This document shows positions 54,901 through 59,906 of a stretch of 64,000 bases of DNA, piece by piece. The notes under the pieces were generated by a model. That model saw nothing but the letters and a program-made list of their open reading frames with translations, searched no databases and had not been told where the DNA came from. The DNA comes from Azorinus chamasolen (lineage: Eukaryota > Mollusca > Bivalvia > Cardiida > Solecurtidae): the NCBI GenBank assembly GCA_963576725.1, contig OY755240.1:61876633-61940632 (forward strand), written 5' to 3'. Made by a program: the position numbers and the translations under genes. Numbering within the stretch: position 1 is the stretch's first letter; each line of letters opens with the position of its first letter.

Positions 54901-57900
54901 TTGACACATTTCACAGCTTATTCATCAATTGAGGATTATTTGCAAGTCAGTCAAACTGGGAATACCATGGAAACCGTTATCCTATAAAATGCCCAAAACA
55001 ATCATGTGTTAAGATTTTCATACCCATTTTCACTGGCTGTTCTTGCAGAAATTGAATCCGAGTTACAAAAAAACAGTTAAATTCAGATCAGACAATTAAT
55101 TGCTTTGCAATAAAATTAAATTTCAAGGATTTAGATGGCTAGGTCAATTTCCTCCTGAGAAAGCAAGAATTTAAAACTACAATGACATTAAAAATATTGT
55201 GTGTCCTAAAGTGCTTAACCCTTTCCGTGTTCTATGTTTAAGCCAAATTTCAATACCTATTGAATATTCATTAACAAAATAGTTATAAACAAATATGGAG
55301 GGTGGAACATTGTAGACATTTTAGAAGTGAAGAAACAGATCCATCAATATTTTTTAGCAAACATAGCAGACCCTGATCAGATGGCTCCTCTTGGTCTACT
55401 CTGTTTGCAAATGCGTGAAAACACGTTTATATGAGGGAAAGGGTTAACATATCTGTCATAGGGTATTCAACAAATTTGTCATGAAGGACTCAATATATGT
55501 TATAGAGCACAACTTACTCATGTCTTCACTCTATTTTGTGCTTGTATTGTGCATCTTTCATACTTATGAATGTGTATGTGTGATACGTGTATGTATGAGT
55601 GCTCTTCTATTGCTGTGTGCAAGCGCACATTTAATTTGTGCTTCCGATGTCTCTGTGCACTGTCAAGTGTCATTTTCAAATTTCCTGTCTGACTTCTATT
55701 CTATTTAAGTGTCATAAAGTACTTAACATAGGTCATATGTAACATAAACTTAAACATATAAAGTTGAATAAAGTATTTGGCCTAATCGGCCCTAATGTAT
55801 TCAATATATGTGGGATATAGCACAACATATTTATCATAAAAGTATTGACCATGTGTATTACAAAGTATTCGACACATAAAGAACTCAACATGTGTCATAA
55901 AGTACTTAGCTATGTATCATAAAGCACTCAATATATGTGTCATCAGGTACTCAACTATATGTGTCATAAAACACTCAATATATGTCATCAGGTACTCGAC
56001 TATATGTGTCATAAAACACTCAATATATGTCATCCGGTACTCTACTTTATGTCATAAAGCACTCAATATATATCATCAGGTACTCAGCTATATGTATCAT
56101 AAAGCACTCAATATATATCATCAGGTACTCAACTATATATATCATAAAGCTCTCAATATATGTCATCGGGTGCTCAACTATTTGTGTCATATAAACATTA
56201 TGAATAATTATCTGGTGAAATTTCACAATGGTGTGCCGTATATAAAATAGAGGATGTAGAATCAGATAAATATTATTCCATTTGACAAACAGAGCAGACC
56301 CTGATCAGATGTCTCCTACAGGAGCTGCCTGATCTGGGTCTATTCTCTTTGCAAATGTGTCAAAAAGGTGCTTTTATCAGGTAAAAGGTTAATCCTTTAC
56401 TGGTTCAATTTTCGTGTACGAAATAATGACATCATGAATATTGATTAGCTTAATTCTTATAACAGCATAATGTACACAGGACCTTTTGTCTACGGCAGAA
56501 CCTACTGAATTAGATCTATATTATACCATAAGCAAACAGGGCAGACCCTGATCAGATGGCTCCTATAGGAGCCGTCTGATCTGGGTCTACCCTGTTTGCA
56601 AATTTGTGAGAAGGCATTTATATAAAGGAAAGGGTTAACATAGAATGATGGTTATGCAGATAAAAACCTATGGGAGCTTTCTGCAATACCTCCACTCCTG
56701 CATCAAGCTACCACATAACTTAACCCTTTACTCTATAAAAACACTTTTTTATAAAGCGACAAGACCCAGATCAGACAGAACCTGTAGAACCTGACTGACC
56801 AGGGTCTGATTTGTTTGCTTCATGGAATTAAATTGATCTGATTCTGTTTCTGCCATGACCAAGCTTTACCGTGCTCATGTGCCATTTTAATATAAAATTA
56901 ATAATCATGATGTCATTATTCCTTGCATATATACATGTGTATTCATGGAGTAAATGGGTACACCATGAAACAGACCCTTTCTGGTAGTTATTAAAAATAA
57001 GTTTTACCAGTATTTCATACCAATCTCAAATAAACCAGCAAACCATTTAGGACCACTTTGACATTTGCAAACAGAACAGTGTAGACACAGATCAGATGTC
57101 ATCTAGAACAGCAGCATCTATCCAGGGTCTACACATCTTTCATTTTTCTATTTTGCAGGCAGATTGATGACACAGGACACAAGACTTGATTGCAATAGTC
57201 ACCACAAATACAACCACAGTGTAGACAGTTATATATATATATAACTTCATAAATATTCATGCAAAATGTAATGACTTAATTCTTGTAAGGGTACATGAAT
57301 TTAGGATTTTTTTACCTTGGCAGAAACTATAGAATCATACATATTTTATACCATAAGCTAACAGACCCTGATCAGACAGCTCTTACCTGGTTCTTCTCCG
57401 TTTGCAAAGGCATAAAACAGTATATGTCCAGAGTTTGGTGCAAAACTATCTTAATTCCTTCACAAAGTGAAGGAGTTACAATAGTTTTGCACCAAGCCCT
57501 CGATATATGGAATAAAGGGTTTACTACCTGAAGTCCATACAGGCTGTTGAGGTCTGGAATGATCACATGGCTGTCCTCCATTTTCCGCCGTGTATTTTTG
57601 ATAGCATGGTAGGAGACCTCCAGAATGCGGTTGGGTAAGACTGTGTCTGGGAGAGAATTCTGCCATGCTTTACAAACATTTTCAAGTGTAGAGATGACCA
57701 GCCCATGTAACTTCTCTGCACTGTATTCTGAAGAAAATAATTCAAATATAATCTATATACATGTACAGTAAAACCTCTCTATAACTACCACTAAATTGTG
57801 TTCTTAGTTGGTATTTTGGGCAGGTGGTTGCTTAAAGCAAGGTGTTTTACTTTCACCTTGCTTTAAGTATCCACCTGCTTTTAACACAAAATAATTTATG

Positions 57901-59377
57901 TAAATAAGTGGTCGTTATAGAGAGGTTTTACTGTATATGTGACAACCCTTTACCTTTTAATGCCTTTGTAAACAGAGTAGAATCAGATCAGATGGCTCCT
58001 GCAGGAGCTGTCTGATCTTGGTCTCCTCTCTTTGCAAAGGCATACAAAGGAGTATTCATGGAGCAAAGGGTTAATATTTTATGGACAACTTTTTTAAAGA
58101 AGATGGGGGGAAAAGTTTATTTTGAAAATTTCTGCAGACAATATTTTAATTACTTTACTAAAGATCAATGTAATCTTCAGGGAATAACGCTGGCAATAAT
58201 ACATTCTACAAGTTAACTTTTCTCTTATATATACAGTAAAACCCCGCTAATGCGACCACTTAATAAACAGCCACTGGCGCCGTTTAAAGCAGGTGGTTGC
58301 TTAATGCAGGATGAAAGTTATGCAGAAAGCTCCTATAGGAGCTTTCTGCATAACTTTCGTCCTGCATTAAGCTACCACATGCCTCTGTCACCCAGAATTA
58401 TGCCCCTTTTTGGTGGTCGCATTAGCGGGGTATTACTGTATGTCACAACATTTCCACCGCTTAATTATGTAAAGAATGAATATTCAACCCATAACTTGCT
58501 GAATCATTAAAACTGGCTCCTCCCTTTCTGAATATTAATTAAATTATGATAAACAGTGCAGGCCTGTCTAAACCCTTTCCTCCATAAATACGCCTTTCTA
58601 CGCCTTTGTAAAAGTCACTTTTTGAAGCCATTGTGATAAATAAAGCATTTGCTCCTATGCTCTATTTATCACAATGGTTTCAGAACTACAAAATTCCTAT
58701 TTTTTCTTTCCTCTAGTTAATTCTCCTTTTCGGTAGATTCATTCAAAGAGGTTGGGTCCAAAAATAGCCTATGGAGGAAAGAGTTAAAGGGCTACTGAGA
58801 TCAGAGTTAGTACTGTTTGCGAAGGTCTTATATACTTATGGTTTCTGCACTTTAACGGCTCCTACAAGAGTGGTCTGATCTTGGCAGAGTTACAGATAAA
58901 GGTACGTACCTAAATACTAAAATCGTCATTTCTCCACCAAATCCTATACCATGACCACTCTTTAGAATCATCTCTTCTAGGATTTGCAAACAGAGTAGAC
59001 CCAGATCAGACGGATAGGAGCCATCTGATCAGGATCTGCTCAGTTCGCTTATGATATAAAATAAACATTATTCTACAGTTTCTGTCATGGCCAAAACATC
59101 CTGTGTTCATGCACTATTATAACAATTAACCTAATAAATATTCATGATGTCATTATCTCAAGAATATTCATAGATTAGCATACTATATATACCTGGAACA
59201 GTGTCCTGATCTGACTTGCTGTCATTCTGTTTTTCATTGCAGTCATTTCCTGTCTTGTCCTCCTGCCTTCTGCTGCTGTTTCTGGAGTCATCTGTCAGGT
59301 GTGGCTCCAGATCAATGTCAGATACACGGACATACACCTCATGGGCTAGCAAGGCTGCTAATACCTGAGGACAGCCT
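30077..59377 (-). CDS. PPM1E/F-like: PP2C-family Ser/Thr phosphatase, PPM1E/PPM1F (POPX)-like; 5' partial, six exons
   Basis: Spliced gene; coding exons at 59193-59377, 57528-57727, 53527-53715, 47718-47861, 36816-36912 and 30077-31503. Phases join without a break to give 746 residues and a TGA stop; exon 1 starts mid-codon, so at least one upstream coding exon is missing. Seen, numbered from the first full codon: RRKMEDSH (108-115), FDGHAG (139-144), SGSTGV (195-200), WLGDSQ (213-218), EPHKPE (232-237), AVSRAIGD (266-273), LACDGLWD (300-307) and MDNISVIVV (346-354), which are the metal- and phosphate-binding motifs of PP2C enzymes. Family knowledge: PPM1E/F dephosphorylate kinases such as PAK and CaMKs and need Mn2+/Mg2+. 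The KNTRRKMEDSH block, the HIHTNL block and the N-terminal GCPQVLAALLAHE block resemble PPM1E/F rather than PPM1A/B. Substrates in this organism are inferred. Introns are 1.6 to 10.8 kb and packed with MITEs. Confidence 0.93.
31700..31933. mobile_element. MITE-B in the last intron
   Basis: TTAACCCTTTCCCCCATGGG to GGAGGAAAGGGTTAA, complete. Confidence 0.88.
32016..32164. repeat. GC-rich fold-back element, unclassified
   Basis: ~60-bp arms: TTATTGGGTTTGTCACTGAC .. GAATAGGGGG against CCCCCTATTC .. GTCAGTGACAAACCCAATAA. The loop is GCGAGGCGGCGGTAGCCGAG, unusual GC content here. A related smaller hairpin ACCCTCTACAAAAAATATAG follows at ~32475-32508, so the element may extend to ~32550. Confidence 0.65.
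32657..33019. mobile_element. TA element with GTGCTCCCTCCCTA ends (pogo-like)
   Basis: TACAGTGCTCCCTCCCTACA at the left is the inverse of TTAGGGAGGGAGCACTGTA at the right, TA at each end, 363 bp. A single copy in the window. Confidence 0.8.
32777..32874. mobile_element. MITE-D hairpin inside the TA element
   Basis: ATGCCTCAATCAAACCC .. hairpin turn CGTCACTTTGTGACG .. GGGTTTGATTGAGGCAT, a divergent MITE-D core. Confidence 0.72.
33270..33501. mobile_element. MITE-C with duplicated left end
   Basis: CCTCTAAACTGGA occurs twice at the left end; the hairpin is perfect; right end AGAGGGGTTTTACAGTA. Confidence 0.85.
33553..33845. mobile_element. MITE-A with two long arms, inside a MITE-C left end
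   Basis: CCATGAATATTCATG near both ends, central hairpin almost gone. Preceded by a MITE-C start (AGTAAAAACCTCTCCACA, 33502 on), the same junction as at 19308. Confidence 0.78.
34064..34304. mobile_element. MITE-A', first of three in a row
   Basis: TTAACCCTTTCCCTGTTCAT to GAAGGAAAGAGCTGA. Confidence 0.82.
34300..34532. mobile_element. MITE-A type, second of three
   Basis: TTTTGACAAAAACTGTAG arm, hairpin with central deletion, right end GGAAAGTTTAA. Confidence 0.75.
34529..34777. mobile_element. MITE-A, third of three
   Basis: TTAACCCCTTTCCTTCG to GGGAAAGGGTCAA; shares TTAA with its left neighbour. Confidence 0.83.
35270..35508. mobile_element. MITE-A
   Basis: TTAACCCTTTACTCAATGAA, hairpin ~35395-35445, then a second long-arm-like end ATGAATATTCACCAGG..GGGTTTA. 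Confidence 0.78.
35505..35734. mobile_element. MITE-B
   Basis: Abuts the previous copy; CCCATTCCCTCATACTG to GAGGGAATGGGTTAA. Confidence 0.87.
35735..36450. other. Repeat-free intron stretch; no feature recognised
   Basis: Two 65-66-codon plus-strand frames (36050-36250, 36257-36454) lack recognisable motifs and lie antisense to the phosphatase intron. Confidence 0.4.
36451..36685. mobile_element. MITE-A'
   Basis: TTAACCCTTTCCCTCATATA to CAGGGAAAGGGTTAA with an intact hairpin at ~36475-36542. Confidence 0.88.
36816..36912 (-). CDS. PPM1E/F-like: PPM1E/F-like exon 5
   Basis: 97 bases, too short for a usual ORF screen. Residues 240-271 plus one base of Gly272: EERDRIEAQGGF, then DCWRVGGNIAVSRAIG, the PP2C RIEALGG and VSRAIGD motifs. 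The acceptor GCTATTGCAG and donor CATAG/GTATAC fit. A MITE-C end lies 25 bases upstream of the acceptor. Confidence 0.94.
36978..37374. mobile_element. MITE-A, middle layer
   Basis: TTAACCCTTTACTCCATCAG to GAGTAAAAGGTTAA inside MITE-C; hairpin shrunk. Confidence 0.83.
37030..37221. mobile_element. MITE-B, inner layer
   Basis: TTAACTCCCGTATAGGC to TGGGAAAGGGTTAA, inside MITE-A; left hairpin half deleted. Confidence 0.83.
37730..38392. repeat. ~22-bp minisatellite
   Basis: About thirty units of GGGATTCAGGGAGAAGTTYA(R)T, with a second unit type AGAAAGTTAGATTCAGG interspersed in ordered fashion. Confidence 0.9.
38642..38856. mobile_element. MITE-C
   Basis: TACAGTAAAACCTCTCTAAT to GAGAGATTCTTTTGTA. 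Confidence 0.86.
38856..39111. mobile_element. MITE-A, divergent
   Basis: Follows MITE-C without a gap; CATACCCTGATCAGAAGGCTCC hairpin half shortened here as CCTGATCAGAAGGCTCC; right end TAAAGGGTTAT. Confidence 0.75.
39172..39250. mobile_element. MITE-G-like hairpin fragment
   Basis: GTAAACAGTTTGGATCCAGA and a diverged inverted partner. A 137-codon plus frame from 39173 starts in it and has no recognised domain. Confidence 0.5.
39618..40225. repeat. Direct duplication of ~206 bp, second copy split by MITE-B
   Basis: TACCAATGAAAGATCTC starts both copies (39624 and 39830). Each continues ..GAAGGCARATTAA-CAATATCCTRCATGCATTGC.. and ends in a MITE-D-like TTTCTCNGCCAAA hairpin half (39740-39825, 40178-40222). 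Confidence 0.82.
39872..40101. mobile_element. MITE-B with an in-window empty site
   Basis: TTAACCCTTTCCTTCATAGG to GGAGGAAAGGCTTAA. The unoccupied counterpart is TTAA at 39665-39668. Confidence 0.92.
40397..40654. mobile_element. MITE-A
   Basis: TTAACCCGTTACTTGTTCAC to GAAGGAAGCGGTTAA. Confidence 0.83.
40755..40803. mobile_element. Miniature MITE-A' deletion derivative (49 bp)
   Basis: TTAACTCTTTCCCTATTG ... ATGTCAGGGTTAA; only the ends remain. Confidence 0.6.
40800..41041. mobile_element. MITE-A
   Basis: TTAACTCTTTACTCCATGAA to AGTACAAGGTTAA, sharing TTAA on both sides. Confidence 0.83.
41038..41266. mobile_element. MITE-B
   Basis: TTAACCCATTACCTCATAGG to GAGGGAAAGGGTTAA; hairpin perfect. 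Confidence 0.9.
41309..41400. repeat. 30-bp tandem triplet
   Basis: Three units of GGATCCAGATCAGACACAAA-AGTAAACTCT, a MITE-G-like hairpin half amplified. Confidence 0.85.
41414..41666. mobile_element. MITE-A type
   Basis: TTAACCATTACCCTGTAACA to GAAGGAAAGGGTTAA; TTTTGACAAAATCTGTAG arm as at 34300. Confidence 0.8.
41727..41773. repeat. 24-bp tandem pair
   Basis: AAGTGGGCTATGATGGCCAT.. twice. Confidence 0.8.
41875..42122. mobile_element. MITE-G
   Basis: TTAACTCCCTGCATGCTAGC; hairpin CAAACAGTTCGGATCC / GAGATCTAAACTGTTTG; right end merges into a MITE-A fragment. Confidence 0.7.
42123..42251. mobile_element. MITE-A, left-truncated
   Basis: ATAAGCAAACAGTGCCGACT to GACAAAGGGTTAA. Confidence 0.72.
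42360..42575. mobile_element. MITE-B
   Basis: TTAACCCATTCCCTCATATT to GAGGTAATGGGTTAA. Confidence 0.88.
42572..42996. mobile_element. MITE-A, probably interrupted by MITE-B
   Basis: Hairpin at ~42583-42652 and long arm to ATAATGCCATT; after the insertion a diverged ATTCATAAATCCATTATTTC may be its end. Confidence 0.6.
42722..42956. mobile_element. MITE-B
   Basis: TTAACCCATTCCCTCATAGG to GAAGGAATGGGTAA. Confidence 0.88.
42997..43215. mobile_element. MITE-A
   Basis: CTCTTTACTCCATGAATATT to GGAGGAATGGGTTAA; first hairpin half deleted. Confidence 0.82.
43465..43593. mobile_element. MITE-A fragment
   Basis: Part of the long arm and one hairpin half, then AGTAGAGGGTTAA. Confidence 0.72.
43612..43720. 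mobile_element. MITE-D
   Basis: TTTCTCCACCAAGTCCTATG; half of the hairpin deleted; right part GAGAAATGATGATTTTAG. Confidence 0.72.
44071..44620. mobile_element. MITE-B split by a PRL-type element
   Basis: ACCTTTCCTCCATTTTAAAT..GATAAATAGAGCAT on the left; CTAAAAATAGCCAATGAGGG..GGGTTAT on the right; the middle is gone. Confidence 0.75.
44153..44596. repeat. PRL-type element
   Basis: Two ~165-bp cores with GGGGAATAACTCCAAAAATA and GTTATGGCCCTTGTGCATGA, then GACAGACGGACGGACGG and a terminal hairpin GTCCCCC..GGGGGACTAA. Confidence 0.8.
44676..44727. mobile_element. MITE-A remnant
   Basis: CAAACAGAGCAGATCCTGG and TTCTACACTGTTTGCAAAGG, hairpin collapsed. Confidence 0.6.
44724..44977. mobile_element. 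MITE-A
   Basis: TTAACTCTACTCCCTAAATA to GAAGTAAAGGGTTAA. Confidence 0.83.
45011..46566. repeat. PRL-type element, 155-bp cores
   Basis: Starts AAGAGGGCCATGAGGCCCTG. The unit marker GATAAGCCCTTGGGC is at 45395, 45550, 45706, 45861 and 46016, a period of 155-156 bp. It continues with CCATGTTTTTTGCCCG, then GACGGACAGACGGACAGACG, then hairpin GAGCACTTTGTGCTC and TGGTGAGCTAA. Architecture as in bivalve pearl/CvA elements. Confidence 0.88.
46676..46915. mobile_element. MITE-A' in MITE-C
   Basis: TTAACCCTTTCCCTATTCTG to GAGGGAAAGGGTTAA; second hairpin half shortened. Confidence 0.85.
46955..47157. mobile_element. MITE-A type in MITE-C
   Basis: TTAACCCTTTCACTCGAATA to CTGGGAAAGGGTTAA. Confidence 0.85.
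47154..47381. mobile_element. MITE-A' in MITE-C
   Basis: TTAAGCCTTTCCCTCATATA to AAGGGAAAGAGTTAA, sharing TTAA on the left. Confidence 0.86.
47378..47607. mobile_element. MITE-B in MITE-C
   Basis: TTAACCCTTTCCTCCATAAA to GGAGGAAAGCGTTAA, sharing TTAA on the left. Confidence 0.88.
47718..47861 (-). CDS. PPM1E/F-like: PPM1E/F-like exon 4 (GDS motif)
   Basis: Residues 192-239, 48 codons in phase 0. Contains SGSTGVTALVRGSQLHMGWLG followed by DSQ and HMEPHKPEK, the GDSR- and DHKP-like PP2C motifs. The donor GTAAGTA has its last TA supplied by the target duplication of a MITE-C. Confidence 0.94.
47906..49191. repeat. PRL-type element, ~155-bp cores
   Basis: The marker GGGCAATAACTCCAATATTA is at 48492, 48648, 48803 and 48957 (154-156 bp apart); earlier units are more diverged. 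Then GACAGACGGACAGACGGACG (49097-49137) and hairpin GTCTCCCCC..GGGGGGAGAC. Several frames of 60-110 codons across it are repeat by-products. Confidence 0.88.
49330..49620. repeat. Degenerate ~40-bp repeats
   Basis: Units of roughly TCAACGTTAAAAAGGACCCT and GGTYGATTC, six or so, with AACGTT conserved. Confidence 0.65.
49735..49790. repeat. MITE-A-like hairpin
   Basis: GAAGACCCAGTAGCTCCTAC.. paired with AGGAGCTGTCTGATATGGGT. Confidence 0.5.
49910..49965. repeat. Short MITE-A-like hairpin
   Basis: GCAAACAGTGTAGACCC / GGGTCTACACTGTTTGC with a ~15-base loop; 17-bp perfect arms. Confidence 0.6.
49975..51955. repeat. PRL-type element with dimeric ~312-bp higher-order repeat
   Basis: Units contain TAGCTGGTAAGGTATAGGAG, CTCCGGACAAGC, GAGGTCAAAGGTCAAGGTC and CACTCCGCCATCCCAAGATG. 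Marker spacing alternates ~143 and ~170 bp; from 51008 the pairs repeat every ~310-315 bp. It ends with a (CA)n tract and hairpin TGCCCC..GGGGGCATA. Frames of up to 168 codons across it are not genes. Confidence 0.87.
51864..51903. repeat. (CA)n microsatellite
   Basis: About 20 CA units with one CCC interruption, in the PRL 3' part. Confidence 0.95.
52010..52199. repeat. End of a second PRL-type element
   Basis: GAAAAATTGGTAAAGAAACG, then GATGGACTGACTGACGGATG, then hairpin TATACCCCAT..ATATGGGTATA. Confidence 0.65.
52306..52657. mobile_element. MITE-A interrupted by a CCAAT-bearing palindrome
   Basis: GTAACCCTTTACCTCATGAA .. AATTCCATGGG, resumed near GGAATTTGAGCCATCAGAGG; hairpin eroded; ends GCATTAA. 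Confidence 0.75.
52381..52505. mobile_element. ~125-bp fold-back element with perfect 44-bp palindrome
   Basis: Ends CCCAAGGTTAC / ATAACCTCGGG. At 52413-52456 two 21-base arms (CTGATTGGTCAGATTCTGAGC and its exact complement) are separated by AA. Each arm carries a CCAAT/ATTGG motif. Confidence 0.78.
52654..53115. mobile_element. MITE-A interrupted by MITE-B
   Basis: TTAACCCTTTACTAAATGAA..ATTACATCA, resumed at TATCAGATTATTTTT; hairpin shortened; right end GGAGTAAAAGGTCAA. Confidence 0.8.
52700..52919. mobile_element. MITE-B inside MITE-A
   Basis: TTAACCCTTTACTCCATAAG to GGAGGAAAGGGTTAA. Confidence 0.88.
53093..53490. repeat. ~95-bp direct duplication flanking a MITE-B
   Basis: GGTCAAATATTTAAATTCTT .. 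GTCTTCTTGGTT occurs at ~53093-53187 and ~53403-53488, including the end of the MITE-A at 53115; the second copy lies 37 bases from exon 53527-53715. Confidence 0.82.
53187..53397. mobile_element. MITE-B
   Basis: TTAACTGATTCTCTCCTAGG to GATGGAAAGGGTTAA. Confidence 0.87.
53527..53715 (-). CDS. PPM1E/F-like: PPM1E/F-like exon 3 (DGHxG motif)
   Basis: Residues 129-191, exactly 63 codons in phase 0. It carries FYGVFDGHAGTDA, with the metal-binding Asp-Gly-His at 140-142, then KHIHTNLIHKCSL and ends KAKRE, a PPM1F-like boundary. The acceptor is CATTTACAG and the donor is GAG/GTAAGT. Confidence 0.95.
53756..54082. mobile_element. MITE-A with two long arms and an inner duplication
   Basis: ACTTTATTCCATGAATTTTC to CAGGGAAAGGGCAA; GATTAGCTGCATTTTTATAA occurs twice (~53811 and ~53897); no hairpin. 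Confidence 0.72.
54084..54147. mobile_element. MITE-B fragment
   Basis: ACGCCTCTGTAAAAGTCAC to GCATTTGCTCCATAG. Confidence 0.7.
54148..54464. mobile_element. MITE-B with inner duplication
   Basis: TTAACCCTTTCCTCCATAAA to GGAGGAAAGGGTTAA; the segment TTTCAAACTACAAAATTCTA is present twice. Confidence 0.87.
54461..54659. mobile_element. MITE-B
   Basis: Shares TTAA with the previous copy; hairpin shortened; ends GAGGGAATAGGCTAA. Confidence 0.85.
54660..55214. other. No recognised feature
   Basis: AT-rich intron sequence; a 64-codon minus frame at 54715-54909 is not recognised. Confidence 0.4.
55215..55447. mobile_element. MITE-A'
   Basis: TTAACCCTTTCCGTGTTCTA to GAGGGAAAGGGTTAA; hairpin centre deleted. 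Confidence 0.87.
55450..56200. repeat. ~45-bp tandem repeat
   Basis: CACTCAATATATG recurs at 55925, 55972, 56017, 56060 and 56105, between GTGTCATAAA and GTCATCAGGTACTC; more degenerate units extend left to ~55450. Confidence 0.85.
56233..56392. mobile_element. MITE-A, left-truncated
   Basis: GTAGAATCAGATAAATATTA, hairpin ~56284-56352, end GTAAAAGGTTAA. Confidence 0.78.
56389..56638. mobile_element. MITE-A
   Basis: TTAATCCTTTACTGGTTCAA to AAGGAAAGGGTTAA; hairpin intact. Confidence 0.86.
56639..56719. mobile_element. MITE-C fragment
   Basis: GGTTATGCAGATAAAAACC..GGGAGCTTTCTGCAATACC..CAAGCTACCACATAAC; cut by the MITE-A that follows. Confidence 0.65.
56720..56960. mobile_element. MITE-A
   Basis: TTAACCCTTTACTCTATAAA to GAGTAAATGGGTAC. 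Confidence 0.82.
57062..57145. repeat. MITE-A-like hairpin
   Basis: TTTGCAAACAGAACAGTGTA.. and GGGTCTACACATCTTTC; arms diverged. Confidence 0.5.
57237..57523. mobile_element. MITE-A whose end sits in a splice donor
   Basis: ACTTCATAAATATTCATGC long arm, shortened hairpin, MITE-E insertion, then ATATGGAATAAAGGGTTTA. The final TTTA (57520-57523) is intron +5 to +8 of the donor of exon 57528-57727. Confidence 0.78.
57427..57503. mobile_element. MITE-E inside MITE-A
   Basis: GTTTGGTGCAAAACTATC .. CCTTCACAAAGTGAAGG .. GCACCAAGCCCTCG. Confidence 0.75.
57528..57727 (-). CDS. PPM1E/F-like: PPM1E/F-like exon 2 (start of the phosphatase domain)
   Basis: Residues 62-128. It contains HAIKNTRRKMEDSHVIIPD, the first PP2C motif: Arg for phosphate binding and Glu-Asp for metal. 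The acceptor is TTATTTTCTTCAG. The donor is CAG/GTAGTAAACCC; the TAAA at +5 to +8 is the target-site end of a MITE-A. Confidence 0.92.
57764..57935. mobile_element. MITE-C
   Basis: TACAGTAAAACCTCTCTATA to GAGAGGTTTTACTGTA; same subtype as 1992-2200; hairpin centre deleted. Begins 37 bases from the acceptor of exon 57528-57727. Confidence 0.86.
57942..58074. mobile_element. MITE-A short-arm homodimer
   Basis: Both arms short, both hairpin halves of the AGATCAGA type; right end GAGCAAAGGGTTAA; 133 bp. Confidence 0.78.
58232..58440. mobile_element. MITE-C
   Basis: TACAGTAAAACCCCGCTAAT to GCGGGGTATTACTGTA. Confidence 0.88.
58569..58786. mobile_element. MITE-B
   Basis: AACCCTTTCCTCCATAAATA to GGAGGAAAGAGTTAA. 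Confidence 0.86.
58880..58978. mobile_element. MITE-D, left half
   Basis: CAGAGTTACAGATAAAGG to TTTAGAATCATCTCTTCTAG, then fused to a MITE-A hairpin. Confidence 0.75.
58982..59180. mobile_element. MITE-A, end eroded next to a splice donor
   Basis: GCAAACAGAGTAGACCCAGA, hairpin, long arm to AAGAATATTCATAG; the terminus fades ~12-20 bases from the donor of exon 59193-59377. Confidence 0.75.
59193..59377 (-). CDS. PPM1E/F-like: PPM1E/F-like exon 1 of those visible (regulatory N-terminal region)
   Basis: Acceptor TTTCTCATGTTTCAG precedes it and donor CCAG/GTATAT follows. It encodes residues 1-61, starting GCPQVLAALLAHEVYVRVSD, then a hydrophilic stretch rich in D, N, K and E. Vertebrate PPM1E/F have a similar short alanine/leucine-rich block just upstream of the catalytic domain. 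The first base completes a codon begun in an unseen exon; the last G begins the Glu codon finished in the next exon. Confidence 0.82.
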
Positions 59378-59402
59378 CTGAAACATGAGAAAAACAGTTG
59401 TC

Positions 59403-59590
59403 TTAACCCTTTACCAGATACAGAGATCTAGATGATTAACTTCAAATATTTTCATGAGTAACTTCTTTATTTCTCCAACAAACCCAATTTTTTTGTGACC
59501 ACTCTTTAGAATCGTCTCTTCTGCCACCTATCTCAAAATGCGATATTTATACTAAATTGAATGTCTGGTTTAGAGAGGTTTTACTGTGTT
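59403..59590. mobile_element. Mosaic of MITE-A, MITE-D and MITE-C
   Basis: TTAACCCTTTACC (A) then ACTTCTTTATTTCTCCAAC..TAGAATCGTCTCTTCT (D) then GCCACCTATCTC..GGTTTAGAGAGGTTTTACTG (C). Begins 25 bases upstream of the acceptor of exon 59193-59377. Confidence 0.7.
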
Positions 59591-59672
59591 TGAATACTCA
59601 ACTGTATCTATTAAATAAGATTGATAGTGACATTAATTAATACATGCAGTGATGCACACTTCCTTGAATAGA

Positions 59673-59874
59673 TACAGTAGAACCTGTCCTTAGCGGCCAT
59701 AAATTTCTTGAATCCCAGAAAGCAGGTGGTTGCATAATTAATGCTGGGCAAAATTATGAAGAAAGCTCCTAGGAGCTTTCTGTATTACTTTTGACCTGCA
59801 TTAAACTACCACCTGCCTTACAGACCCATTATTAGATGTCTTTTTGATGGCTGCTTAAGACAGTTTTTACTGTA
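59673..59874. mobile_element. MITE-C
   Basis: TACAGTAGAACCTGTCCTTA to AGACAGTTTTTACTGTA. Confidence 0.87.
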
Positions 59875-59906
59875 ATTTGACATTTCTCAAAGATTAGCAG
59901 GTGTTC

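Noticed and set aside
55912..56250. 112-codon plus frame with repeated YHKALNI phrases
   Set aside because: Translation of the 45-bp tandem repeat.
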